Assembly (NCBI GenBank): GCA_028866575.1
Contig: JAGWHU010000003.1
Location: 86,369 to 150,368, forward strand
Direction of reading: 5' to 3'
Source: Candidatus Micrarchaeota archaeon
Lineage (GTDB): Archaea; Micrarchaeota; Micrarchaeia; Micrarchaeales; Micrarchaeaceae
Length of the DNA stretch: 64,000 nt
Shown here: in pieces, positions 32,799 through 40,438 of the stretch
Layout of the letters: every line of letters begins with the position of its first letter
Position numbering within the stretch: position 1 is the stretch's first letter
Position numbers and translations under genes: made by a program
Notes under the pieces: model-generated
Databases searched by the model: none
Told to the model about the DNA's origin: nothing
The model's input: the letters and a program-made list of their open reading frames with translations, nothing else

Positions 32799-33194
32799 GT
32801 GGAGAACGGGATTGAAAAGCAGGAAAAGGAATCTGCCCTGAAGTTCTTCGGGGCTCTTGGGGACATAAAGAAGGCAAGGTACCTGTTTACCAAAGACTGC
32901 AGGCACCACAATCCGTACACAGAGCCGGGAATGGATGCGCTCCTCGAAGCCATTGTAAGGGTGCAGGGCGACAAGTCGATGCAGGGCAACAAAAACGCTA
33001 CATTCAAGGTTAGGAGCGTGATTGCAGAGGGAGACATGGTAGCAGTTTATACCACATTGCAGTCCGAGGACAAGAAGAGCGGGCTCAGGCAGGTGCACCT
33101 ATTCCGCTTTGGCAGCAGCGGGAAGATAGAGGAGTACTGGGACGTAACGCAGAGCACACCTGCAAACGCGCCCTATCCTGAAAATATGTTCTAG
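32799..33194 (+). CDS. SnoaL-like (NTF2-fold) protein
   Basis: The 131-residue product begins at a GTG with GGGTGA upstream. It has the SnoaL/NTF2-like cone fold: ARYLFTKDCRHHNPYTEPGM, GDMVAVYTTLQSE, VHLFRFGSSGKIEEYWDVTQ. Many relatives are uncharacterised small-molecule binding proteins or hydratase-like enzymes. HHNP and the final WDVTQ are the usual pocket residues. It is coupled to the DUF4287 gene. Confidence 0.8.
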   Translation: MENGIEKQEKESALKFFGALGDIKKARYLFTKDCRHHNPYTEPGMDALLEAIVRVQGDKSMQGNKNATFKVRSVIAEGDMVAVYTTLQSEDKKSGLRQVHLFRFGSSGKIEEYWDVTQSTPANAPYPENMF

Positions 33195-33287
33195 CTTTCA
33201 CCATGGTCAGCGCATTTTTCGTCTGTGAAGCCTAAATATAAAGAAAGTGTTAAAATAAAGTTAATTCATAATGTAGCTCGTGATAAT

Positions 33288-33830
33288 ATGTGGAAAATAT
33301 CTAATGTGTTTATAATATTCGCAGCTATGGCCATTGCCGTGCCGTTGGCGGTGGCACAATACGGCTATTCCACAGCGCCAACCACAGTGGCAGGGCTTCC
33401 AACGATACCGGCAATTGGAAATGTATCAATGCCAAACACAATACTTCCAAACGTTTCAAACACGCCAACAGCCAACATGTCCCATGTAATGACCACTAAT
33501 GCAGCCAACTCAATATCAGCCAACATGTCTAATGCAATGACCGCCAACATGACGAATTCGATATCCGCCAACGCATTGAATGCAACGGCCTCAAACGTGC
33601 CGAGCTCGATAATCCCAAACCTACCGAGCGCGACAAACCAAACTACAACAATGTCAAGCGGCAACGTTTTCATGCCCCAGGCAGGCGGGAAATTCGCATG
33701 GCAAGGCACTGGTTACTACGAGATACCCTCCGGAAGCAAGGACATACCTGCAACAGGGATGATGCCCGGGGTCCAGTATCTGATTACCAACCAGGCATTC
33801 ATAAGCAGCGTGAATTCATGGCTGTCTTAG
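33288..33830 (+). CDS. Secreted or surface Asn/Thr/Met-rich repeat protein
   Basis: The 180-residue product has a signal peptide (WKISNVFIIFAAMAIAVPLA, cut near VAQ-YG). A low-complexity region follows with imperfect repeats of the form SANMSNAMTANMTN and SISANALNATASN, packed with N-x-S/T glycosylation sites. A C-terminal folded part (GKFAWQGTGYYEIPSGSKD) ends NSWLS. No membrane or sorting tail is seen, so it is probably secreted. A TATA-like ctaaatataaag lies at 33231-33242. I chose ATG 33288 because the signal peptide starts there. Confidence 0.65.
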   Translation: MWKISNVFIIFAAMAIAVPLAVAQYGYSTAPTTVAGLPTIPAIGNVSMPNTILPNVSNTPTANMSHVMTTNAANSISANMSNAMTANMTNSISANALNATASNVPSSIIPNLPSATNQTTTMSSGNVFMPQAGGKFAWQGTGYYEIPSGSKDIPATGMMPGVQYLITNQAFISSVNSWLS

Positions 33831-33936
33831 GCCTGGCGTTTGCCTGATGCGGTTAAGTGCCGTTGATACCTGGCCGAACCATACGGCAAGGTATTTATTT
33901 TTTTATCCATAAACCAAACTGGAACGGGTGAAAACC

Positions 33937-34227
33937 ATGATAATAGTGCACGACATTTTTATATGCAAGCCAGGAAACGCCTCGAAAATGGCGAAGATGT
34001 TCAAGGAGGCAATGGGGGGAGAGAGTGGAACCAGCATAATGACCGACATGACTGGCGAATTCAACAAGGTGGTCATGGTGAGCCAGTATAAGGATTTGGC
34101 CGAATTCGAGAAAAGCTTCGAGAAATACATGAAGCCCGACGAGGAGATGAAAAAAACCATGGCAAAAATGGAAGGCTACCACGACATGTACGTAGCAGGA
34201 AGGCGTGAAATCTATCGCGTATGGTAG
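33937..34227 (+). CDS. Small ferredoxin-fold-like protein (DUF6176/NIPSNAP-like)
   Basis: The 96-residue product (MIIVHDIFICKPGNASKMAK, VVMVSQYKDLAEFEKSF, YVAGRREIYRVW) has the beta-alpha-beta pattern of dimeric alpha/beta-barrel proteins, related to NIPSNAP/antibiotic monooxygenase groups. No active site can be assigned. GGGTGA lies upstream of the ATG. It has its own TATA-like tatttatttttttat near 33890-33905. Confidence 0.6.
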   Translation: MIIVHDIFICKPGNASKMAKMFKEAMGGESGTSIMTDMTGEFNKVVMVSQYKDLAEFEKSFEKYMKPDEEMKKTMAKMEGYHDMYVAGRREIYRVW

Positions 34228-34385
34228 CACAAGTCAAACAGCCCTTCATTGATGGCCCTATTTTTCCAACCTGCTTTTGATTTGCGGCTTGGGCTCCAAA
34301 TTCAGGATTCGACATGGTTAGCATTGCAACCGTACTATAAGAAAACCAATATATAAATTGTAACAGATTTAACTACGGTGGATAT

Positions 34386-34571
34386 ATGGCCAAGATGAAA
34401 ATGGTTGAGGTGCACAGGAACGGGAAAGTGTACAAGAGGAGGCAGCCTCTGCACCATAAAATAGGTAGGCGCGTATTGAAACGCGAGCTTAAAAGGCTGA
34501 AGGAACAGGAAGAGGTCATAAAAGAGAACGTCAGGAAGGCCAAGCGAAGGGTCATGAGGGGAATGCAATGA
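34386..34571 (+). CDS. Very basic 61-aa protein
   Basis: Nearly half the residues are Lys, Arg or His (RRVLKRELKRLKEQEEVIKE, then VRKAKRRVMRGMQ), arranged as one long amphipathic helix. No family is recognised. A GGTGG ribosome site precedes the ATG and a TATA-like ccaatatataaatt lies at 34347-34360. Its last codons overlap the ATG of the next, equally basic gene (ATGA), so the two are co-translated. A role in binding DNA or RNA is likely by composition. Confidence 0.6.
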   Translation: MAKMKMVEVHRNGKVYKRRQPLHHKIGRRVLKRELKRLKEQEEVIKENVRKAKRRVMRGMQ

Positions 34572-34867
34572 GCCCAAACAGGTACAGGGGCAAGCGCAAG
34601 AGGCTGGGGCTTGCCTTGAGCACTGCAAGGCGGCATCCTTACGGCAAGGGTGCTGCAAAGCTGAATCCGAAAACCCTGGTGGAGAAGGGCAGGAAGGGCG
34701 GCGCAAGCGAAAAGCTGGTGGCAAAGGAGCTGCAGGCTAAGGCCAACATCAACAAGGGCAGGAACCCGAAAGTGTACCGGAAGTTCAGCAAGGCTGCCAG
34801 CATCGCCAGGAAAATGGCGCACCGCAAGAAGCAGTACGCAAAAGACAAGGTAACAAATAAAAATTGA
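34568..34867 (+). CDS. Very basic 99-aa protein
   Basis: Coupled to the previous gene by ATGA. The product is Lys/Arg/Gly/Ala-rich: NRYRGKRKRLGLALSTARRH, GGASEKLVAKELQAKANINK, MAHRKKQYAKDKV. The GKRKR and KGRKGGAS strings are reminiscent of ribosomal or chromatin proteins, but I cannot match a family. The pair may be a small nucleoprotein system. Confidence 0.6.
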   Translation: MSPNRYRGKRKRLGLALSTARRHPYGKGAAKLNPKTLVEKGRKGGASEKLVAKELQAKANINKGRNPKVYRKFSKAASIARKMAHRKKQYAKDKVTNKN

Positions 34868-34872
34868 TTCCG

Positions 34873-35136
34873 ATGCCAATAATAAGCGGAATAATATCAG
34901 AATTCGTGCTTATTTTGGGCATTTTCCTAATCCTGTACATAATATTCAGCCTGGGCCGCGCCATACTCGGGCTTCTGCTAAACCTCATACTGGGATTCAT
35001 ATCCATATTCCTTCTCAATGCGATATTCAATCTTGGAATAAGGTTCGATCTTATAGTGATAATAATAGTAGCTGTGCTCGGGCTCCCGGGAACCGCGGTA
35101 GTCGTATTGCTGAAGCTGATAGGGGTATCGTTGTGA
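34873..35136 (+). CDS. BofA-family membrane protein
   Basis: The 87-residue product has two to three hydrophobic helices and the family block LLNAIFNLGIRFDLIVIIIV followed by GLPGTAVVVLLKLIGV, diagnostic of the pro-sigmaK inhibitor BofA family. In archaea the function is unknown since there is no sigma-K. An in-frame TTG at 34864 is an alternative start. It follows the basic-protein pair by 5 bases. Confidence 0.82.
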   Translation: MPIISGIISEFVLILGIFLILYIIFSLGRAILGLLLNLILGFISIFLLNAIFNLGIRFDLIVIIIVAVLGLPGTAVVVLLKLIGVSL

Positions 35137-35231
35137 TTTTTCTGCATGATGATGCCGGAGAAGCCAAGTACCTGACAAGGTAGTGGTGCATATATAATTG
35201 TTAATTGTGCTAGTAGATGGATGGTGATCTC

Positions 35232-36008
35232 ATGCATGCTCTGAAAAGCTTCAGGCTTGACGGCAAGGTCGGTATAGTCACCGGCGTATCCAGCGGGCTC
35301 GGGATAGGTTTTTCAACCGCCCTTGCGGAGGCCGGCGCCAGCTTAATCGTGTGCGCAAGGAGGATCGACAAGCTCAAGGCAAACGCCAGGAGCATATCAA
35401 AGGCAACCGGCGCCGAGGTGATACCGATGGCTGCAGACGTCACGAAGGAAACATCGGCAAAGAAGGTAATGGAAGAGGCGGAGAGGAGGTTCGGGAAAGT
35501 TGATATACTTGTAAACAACGCAGGCGTAGGCGTGGCCGGGCCTGCGCTGAAATTGACTGAAAAGGACTGGCTGAACGTGGTAAACGTGGATCTGAACGGC
35601 ACATTCTATTTTGCAAAGGAGGCAGCGAAGAGCATGATAAGGAAAAAGGTAAGCGGCAGCATAATAAACATAGCCTCGATATACGGCCTTTTCGGCGACG
35701 TGATACCAGCAGCTGCGTACTATGCGTCGAAAGGCGCCGTTGTAAACCTTACCAGGGCGCTTGCGGTTGAGTGGGCGCAATACAATGTGAGGGTCAATGC
35801 AATAGCCCCGGGGTTCTTCCCGAGCGAGATGACTGCCGGGATACAGAACGACAAGGGGATAATGGCTCACATAAAGGAGAGGACGCCTTTCGGTAGGCTG
35901 GGCGCAGTTGAAGAATTGAAGGGCGCGGCTGTATTCCTTGCATCCGGTGCAAGCGCATACGTCACTGGAGTCGTGCTGCCGGTGGATGGCGGATGGTCCG
36001 CGCGCTAG
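35232..36008 (+). CDS. Short-chain dehydrogenase/reductase
   Basis: The 258-residue classical SDR has the cofactor motif TGVSSGLGIG (near residue 17), the NNAG motif (LVNNAGVGVAG), catalytic Ser in NIASIYG and the YxxxK pair in YYASKGAV, with the C-terminal PVDGGWSAR ending. Arg after the second strand (CARRIDKL) suggests NADP(H). Closest in pattern to gluconate 5-dehydrogenase or 3-oxoacyl reductase types; the substrate is unknown. GGTGATCT supports the ATG at 35232. Confidence 0.9.
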   Translation: MHALKSFRLDGKVGIVTGVSSGLGIGFSTALAEAGASLIVCARRIDKLKANARSISKATGAEVIPMAADVTKETSAKKVMEEAERRFGKVDILVNNAGVGVAGPALKLTEKDWLNVVNVDLNGTFYFAKEAAKSMIRKKVSGSIINIASIYGLFGDVIPAAAYYASKGAVVNLTRALAVEWAQYNVRVNAIAPGFFPSEMTAGIQNDKGIMAHIKERTPFGRLGAVEELKGAAVFLASGASAYVTGVVLPVDGGWSAR

Positions 36009-36022
36009 CAACAGGACTTAGG

Positions 36023-38311
36023 TCATTCGCACTTGCTGTAGGCGCACCTTGGGCATGTCAGGCAGCCGGAACCAGGTATCATCACAGTTGAGCATTCCGG
36101 GCATCGCTGCTCCTTCCCTATAGTGAGCGAATACCTTTCCGCCTCTATGGAGATTGCGGACATGCTCATGGGCGTTACCTCCTCCTTACTTTTCTCGTGC
36201 TCCTTCCTTATTTCGGTAAGGCTTTTCTGCTGCACCGCGCCCTTTACCGACTGGAGCACCTGCACGCTCTTGGATGCATCCCTGTATACCGTTATGCCCT
36301 TGCATCCCAGTTTCCATGCGAGCTGGTATGCCTCCTCTATGTCCTGCGGGGTAGCCCAGTTCGGGAAGTTTATCGTTTTGGATACGCCGTTGTCCGTGTG
36401 CTTCTGGAATGCGGCCTGCATCTTGACGTGCCATTCTGGCGATATGTCATGCGCCGTGACGAAGAGCTTCCTTACCTGCTCAGGTATCTCATCAAAGCCC
36501 TGTATGGATACCGTATTGGCAAGCTTGTGCATGAGCTCATCGGAATAGAACCCGTACTCAAGGGCATAGGACTCGAACTCGTTGTTTACCTCTATCAGGT
36601 TTGATCCGAGGGACTCGCTGACGTTCCTCAGGTACACTATGGAAAATATCGGCTCTATGCCCTGCGAGGTCCCCCCCGCTATTATGCTTATCGTGCCGGT
36701 AGGTGCTATGGTTGTTACCGTGGAGTTCCTGAGCGGCTTGAACCCAAGGCGTGCCCATATGCTGTTGTGGAACTCGGGGAACGGCCCCCTCTCCTCGGCA
36801 AGCTCCTCGCTCATCTTCCTGGCATTCTGCGTTATGAACGACATTATCTGCTCCGCGAGCAGCAGCGCCTCGTTGCTGTCGTACCGCATGCCTAGCTTTA
36901 TCAGCATGTCGGACCAGCCCATTACGCCCAGGCCTATTCTCCTAATGGCCCTGCTGACCCTGTCTATCTCGGGTATAGGGTACCTGTTCGCCTCTACCAC
37001 GTTGTCAAGGAACCTTGTGGCCAGCCTTGTAACCCTTTTCAGCTCGTCCCAGTCTATCTCGTAATGATCGCCAGCGCTCTTCACCATCTTCGCAAGGTTT
37101 ATGGAGCCAAGGTTGCACGAGTCGTAAGGGTACAAAGGCTGCTCTCCGCATGGGTTAGTAGATTCGACAGGGCCATAGCTCGGAACAGGGTTTGCATAGC
37201 TTGAGTTTATCCTGTCAAGGAAGACCAGTCCTGGATCTCCTGTCTTCCATGCCATTGTGACTATGAGGTTCCATACGGCCCTTGCGTTGAGCTTCCCAAC
37301 AGTAAGGCCGTTGTGCGGGTTTACTAGCATGTAGTCCTTGTTGTCCTTCAATGCCTTCATGAACGCATCGGTAATGCCAACTGATATGTTGAAGTTCCTC
37401 AATGTTCCCTCGTTCTCCTTGAGCACTATGAAGTCCAGTATGTTGGGATGGTCTACGCGAAGTATGCCCATGTTCGCACCCCTTCTTTTGCCCCCCTGCT
37501 TTATCTCCTCAGTTGATGCGTCGAATATCTTCATGAAGGAAATCGGCCCGGATGCGACTCCGTGCGTCGATCCGACGAAATCGTTCGAGGGCCTAAGTCT
37601 TGAGAAGGCGAATCCTGTGCCTCCGCCGGTCTTGTGGACCAGGGCCTGGTACTTCAGCGCGTCGTATATTTCCGGTATCGAATCCCCTACAGGTATCACG
37701 AAGCATGCGCTCAATTGCCCGTCCTTGGTGCCTGCATTCATTAGCGTGGGCGAGTTCGGCATGAACTTGGAGGTTGCCATCAGGTCGTAGAACTCCTGCT
37801 CGATCTTCATGACATCCTCGCTGCTCTTCCCGAATACCGCCTCTGCGCCTGCTATCGCCTTTGCCACCCTGCCGAAGAGCTGCTGCGGCGACTCTATTAT
37901 CTTGCCCTGGTCGTTCTTGAGCAGGTACCTTGCTGCGAGCACTATCACAGAATTTATGGATACCTTCAGGCTGTCGTTCGGTATGCCAAGGGATCTCCTG
38001 AACGTGCGCAGCTCTGCGCGCTTGTTCCTATATAGAATATAACTCTTTGCCACTTTCGGCTCGTTCTGCATGAGCGCGTTCTCGACCGCATCCTGTATCT
38101 CCTCTACCCCTATCTCCTCCTTGTTGGTATTGGCCAGGTTCTTTACTATCACTTCCGTTATGACATTTGCGGACTTGGCGTTTTCCGACTCCTCCCTTGT
38201 CTTGTAAACCTCGTTGAAGGCCTTTGAAACGGCGAGTTCAATCTTAGAAGAGTCAAACGCAACCTTTGACTTGTCTCTCTTGATAGTGTATTTCGGATTT
38301 GTCTGGTCCAT
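36023..38311 (-). CDS. nrdJ: Adenosylcobalamin-dependent (class II) ribonucleotide reductase
   Basis: The 762-residue product has an N-terminal ATP-cone (about 7-95). The barrel follows with the class II markers NSPTLMNAGTKDGQLSACFV, the NPCGEQPLYPYDSCNLGS active-site loop, and a PTGTISIIAGGTSQGIEP phosphate loop. The C terminus is a zinc-ribbon with redox cysteines (CPECSTVMIPGSGC, CPRCAYSKCE). It makes all deoxyribonucleotides without oxygen using vitamin B12. The ATG at 38311 has GGGTGA. A PduO-type cobalamin adenosyltransferase at 43.9 kb can make its cofactor. There is no intein. Confidence 0.96.
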   Translation of the reverse strand: MDQTNPKYTIKRDKSKVAFDSSKIELAVSKAFNEVYKTREESENAKSANVITEVIVKNLANTNKEEIGVEEIQDAVENALMQNEPKVAKSYILYRNKRAELRTFRRSLGIPNDSLKVSINSVIVLAARYLLKNDQGKIIESPQQLFGRVAKAIAGAEAVFGKSSEDVMKIEQEFYDLMATSKFMPNSPTLMNAGTKDGQLSACFVIPVGDSIPEIYDALKYQALVHKTGGGTGFAFSRLRPSNDFVGSTHGVASGPISFMKIFDASTEEIKQGGKRRGANMGILRVDHPNILDFIVLKENEGTLRNFNISVGITDAFMKALKDNKDYMLVNPHNGLTVGKLNARAVWNLIVTMAWKTGDPGLVFLDRINSSYANPVPSYGPVESTNPCGEQPLYPYDSCNLGSINLAKMVKSAGDHYEIDWDELKRVTRLATRFLDNVVEANRYPIPEIDRVSRAIRRIGLGVMGWSDMLIKLGMRYDSNEALLLAEQIMSFITQNARKMSEELAEERGPFPEFHNSIWARLGFKPLRNSTVTTIAPTGTISIIAGGTSQGIEPIFSIVYLRNVSESLGSNLIEVNNEFESYALEYGFYSDELMHKLANTVSIQGFDEIPEQVRKLFVTAHDISPEWHVKMQAAFQKHTDNGVSKTINFPNWATPQDIEEAYQLAWKLGCKGITVYRDASKSVQVLQSVKGAVQQKSLTEIRKEHEKSKEEVTPMSMSAISIEAERYSLTIGKEQRCPECSTVMIPGSGCLTCPRCAYSKCE

Positions 38312-38512
38312 TGAGTCACCCAACTCTAGTAAATCTCACAAATGCTTTAAAAATGCTTGCTTTCTTTGAGTTGTAAAAAAATATCATCCCTTTTATGCAC
38401 ACATTTATAAACCTGCCTGGTAACCAAAAAATGCCTGTTATTGTCGTCGGTTTATCATCGTGCCGGTTCGTGCCTTTTGCACTCACTTCCGAGTACCTGA
38501 CATTACATTTTT

Positions 38513-38537
38513 ATATATATCATAATATGATATATAT
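38513..38537. promoter_or_regulatory. Perfect inverted repeat over the copper-operon promoter
   Basis: Two 11-bp arms, ATATATATCAT and ATGATATATAT, are separated by AAT. The repeat overlaps the likely TATA element of the PadR-TRASH gene that starts at 38553. It is a strong candidate operator for that regulator. Confidence 0.65.
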
Positions 38538-38552
38538 GCGCTGTTGGTGCGA

Positions 38553-38975
38553 ATGCCTGACATTGAGATAAAGAACATGGTGAAGCTTTTTACGGTGCTG
38601 CTGCTTAGCGAGAAGCCCCAGCACGGCTATGAAATCATGAAGGAGGTTGAGCGGAGGTCAGGGAAAAAGGCCAGTCCTGGGCAGATATACCCGTTCCTCA
38701 AACAGCTCAAGAAATACAATTATGTAGAAACCAGGGGCAGGAAGGAGAGGGACAAACAGGCCTATTATCTGACTCCGTCAGGGAGGAAGTTCGTGGCAAG
38801 GCTTTCAGACAAGTTCGGGGACATGTTCGAGATTGCAATAAAATCCAAGCTTACTACGTGCGCACACTGCAGCTGCGAGATATACAAGGGAGGGTACAGG
38901 AAAAAGATGGGCGGCAGGTACCTTAATTTCTGCTGTAAGAACTGCGCAAAGAGCTATGGGCCAGCAGGTGAATAA
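38553..38975 (+). CDS. PadR-type regulator fused to a TRASH metal-sensing domain
   Basis: The 140-residue product has a PadR winged helix (TVLLLSEKPQHGYEIMKEVE, PGQIYPFLKQLKKYNYVE). A C-terminal treble-clef TRASH motif follows: CAHCSCEIY and then FCCKNCAKSYG. TRASH domains in archaeal regulators (for example CopT-type) sense copper. The genes downstream (blue copper protein, YHS proteins, copper P-ATPase) fit a copper-responsive repressor. GGTGCG supports the ATG. The PadR-plus-TRASH combination differs from the Lrp-type HTH usually joined to TRASH. Its end overlaps the next gene by 20 bases. Confidence 0.85.
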   Translation: MPDIEIKNMVKLFTVLLLSEKPQHGYEIMKEVERRSGKKASPGQIYPFLKQLKKYNYVETRGRKERDKQAYYLTPSGRKFVARLSDKFGDMFEIAIKSKLTTCAHCSCEIYKGGYRKKMGGRYLNFCCKNCAKSYGPAGE

Positions 38976-39606
38976 GGTGGCGAAGAGCACAACGAGCAGG
39001 GCATACTACAGATTTGCATTGATTGGGGCGCTAGTGCTCATTGCAGTAGCTGCGATGCTGTTTTTGGCAACATCCTCTTCGTATACCAATTCTTGGTCAT
39101 CGATTGGCCCGGGCTTCGGCATGGTGCATTACTGGAACTTCAGCGGCGAAACGCTGCTTAACTCTAGCCAGTTGGGCAGCATGATCGCAACCGAGTCCTC
39201 CGCATCGGTATCGAACAATACTCTGTACTTCAACGGCAGCGATGTAAGGATGGTGGTGCTTATGGGACCGATGGGTAAAAACCAGAGCATGTATTCTTTT
39301 GTGATAGATAACCTTACCAATCCAACGCTTGTCTTCCAGAAGGGAGCAAGAGTAACGATGTTTGTTGTTAACATAGATACAGATGCCAGCCATTCTCTAA
39401 CCGTGGTGGATGAAGACCCTCCATACTCATACGGTATGATGCCCATGATGATGTATTCATATGCTAGCAGCATGATGCTCCCCCCAAACTCAAACGAATA
39501 CTTCGGGCAGGAGGTTTCTTTCTCGGCAAATGGCGATGCGTACTACATATGCACAGTGCCAGGACATGCTCAGAAGGGCATGTACGGCAGGATAATCGCG
39601 GAGTGA
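38956..39606 (+). CDS. Membrane-anchored cupredoxin (sulfocyanin-like)
   Basis: The 216-residue product has a signal anchor (RFALIGALVLIAVAAMLFLA) and an outer cupredoxin domain. Type 1 copper ligands are visible as His in DTDASHSLTV and the Cys-His-Met cluster YYICTVPGHAQKGMYG near the C terminus. A Met-rich stretch (MMPMMMYSYASSMMLPP) may bind extra Cu(I). Sulfocyanins carry electrons to terminal oxidases in acidophilic archaea; here the context suggests copper binding or redox buffering. Its start overlaps the regulator gene, so it is co-translated. Confidence 0.85.
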   Translation: MGQQVNKVAKSTTSRAYYRFALIGALVLIAVAAMLFLATSSSYTNSWSSIGPGFGMVHYWNFSGETLLNSSQLGSMIATESSASVSNNTLYFNGSDVRMVVLMGPMGKNQSMYSFVIDNLTNPTLVFQKGARVTMFVVNIDTDASHSLTVVDEDPPYSYGMMPMMMYSYASSMMLPPNSNEYFGQEVSFSANGDAYYICTVPGHAQKGMYGRIIAE

Positions 39607-39631
39607 AATATGTTTATTATATGGTGGAAAG

Positions 39632-39772
39632 ATGAAAGATCTCATATGCGGAATGGAAGTGAATGAAAGCTCTAAGTTCAAGAGCAGCTACAAAGGCAAG
39701 CAGTACGCTTTCTGCTCAAGTAAATGCAAGGAAACTTTTGACAGGACGCCTGATAAATATGCCAAAGGATAA
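39632..39772 (+). CDS. Stand-alone YHS-domain protein, 46 aa
   Basis: The product has ICGMEVNESSKFKSSYKGKQ followed by YAFCSSKCKETFDRTPDKY. This is the YHS metal-binding module (CGM...FCS..C) found at the N terminus of the P-ATPase encoded 0.7 kb downstream. A good ribosome site (GGTGGAAAG) precedes the ATG. It probably delivers or buffers copper. Confidence 0.85.
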   Translation: MKDLICGMEVNESSKFKSSYKGKQYAFCSSKCKETFDRTPDKYAKG

Positions 39773-39917
39773 AATCACGTATCAATGCAGCATATGCAAA
39801 CTGCATTATGCGGATAAAACTCTGGCCGACAAATGCCATGAATGGTGCTCAACACATAAAAGCTGCAATCTTGAAACTGCAAAGCAGTCGATAGAAGCAA
39901 AAGGGCAAAATACGTGA
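39759..39917 (+). CDS. Small Cys/His-rich protein, 52 aa
   Basis: The product reads ITYQCSICKLHYADKTLADK then CHEWCSTHKSCNLE, i.e. a CxxC plus a C-x3-C-x2-H-x2-C cluster. Small archaeal proteins of this pattern occur beside heavy-metal genes; a zinc or copper site is likely. It overlaps the YHS gene by 14 bases, so it is probably translated by coupling. No established name. Confidence 0.75.
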   Translation: MPKDKITYQCSICKLHYADKTLADKCHEWCSTHKSCNLETAKQSIEAKGQNT

Positions 39918-39935
39918 TTAGGTGGGAATACGCTA

Positions 39936-40424
39936 GTGAAAATACACACGGAAATTGAGATCAGCAATACTGCAAGAACTATCTTTGAGTATGCCTCAAA
40001 TCCCAAGAACTGGACCGCATCCAATCCAAAAGAGCATAGAGGATTGAGGTACTACAACGGAAAAAACAGGCCCGAGACTGGGGTGGAATTTTATCAAAAG
40101 GAGATTGCTGCGGGATTCTACAACGATCTCAAGGGTCACATACTGTATGTTGATTTTCCTTATACTGTAGTATGGCGCGGTCTTGCTAAGTATAGGCTAC
40201 TTGGCCCATTATTCACCTTTTATCTGGCAGAGGGGGGTCTAGTAAGGGTCAGGGAGAAAAATGGCGTATCAAAAATGAGCCACGACTACTACATTGATTT
40301 CCCCGATTCCTTCACGGGCAAAATTCTTCACTGGTATTTTACAAAGAAAGACGTAAAACACAAGCTTTTTACCCACGGCAATAATGAACTGAAGTTTTTC
40401 AAAAAAATGCTGGACAAAAAATAA
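39936..40424 (+). CDS. SRPBCC-like protein in copper operon
   Basis: The 162-residue product begins with GTG at 39936 (AGGTGGG upstream). It opens with the SRPBCC-type IHTEIEISNTARTIFEYASN and PKNWTASNP, and has aromatic-rich middle and C-terminal segments (YIDFPDSFTGKILHWYFTKK). A hydrophobic ligand cavity is expected. It lies between the small Cys protein and the P-ATPase. Its role in copper handling is not known. Confidence 0.65.
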   Translation: MKIHTEIEISNTARTIFEYASNPKNWTASNPKEHRGLRYYNGKNRPETGVEFYQKEIAAGFYNDLKGHILYVDFPYTVVWRGLAKYRLLGPLFTFYLAEGGLVRVREKNGVSKMSHDYYIDFPDSFTGKILHWYFTKKDVKHKLFTHGNNELKFFKKMLDKK

Positions 40425-40438
40425 TATGTGTGATTTAG

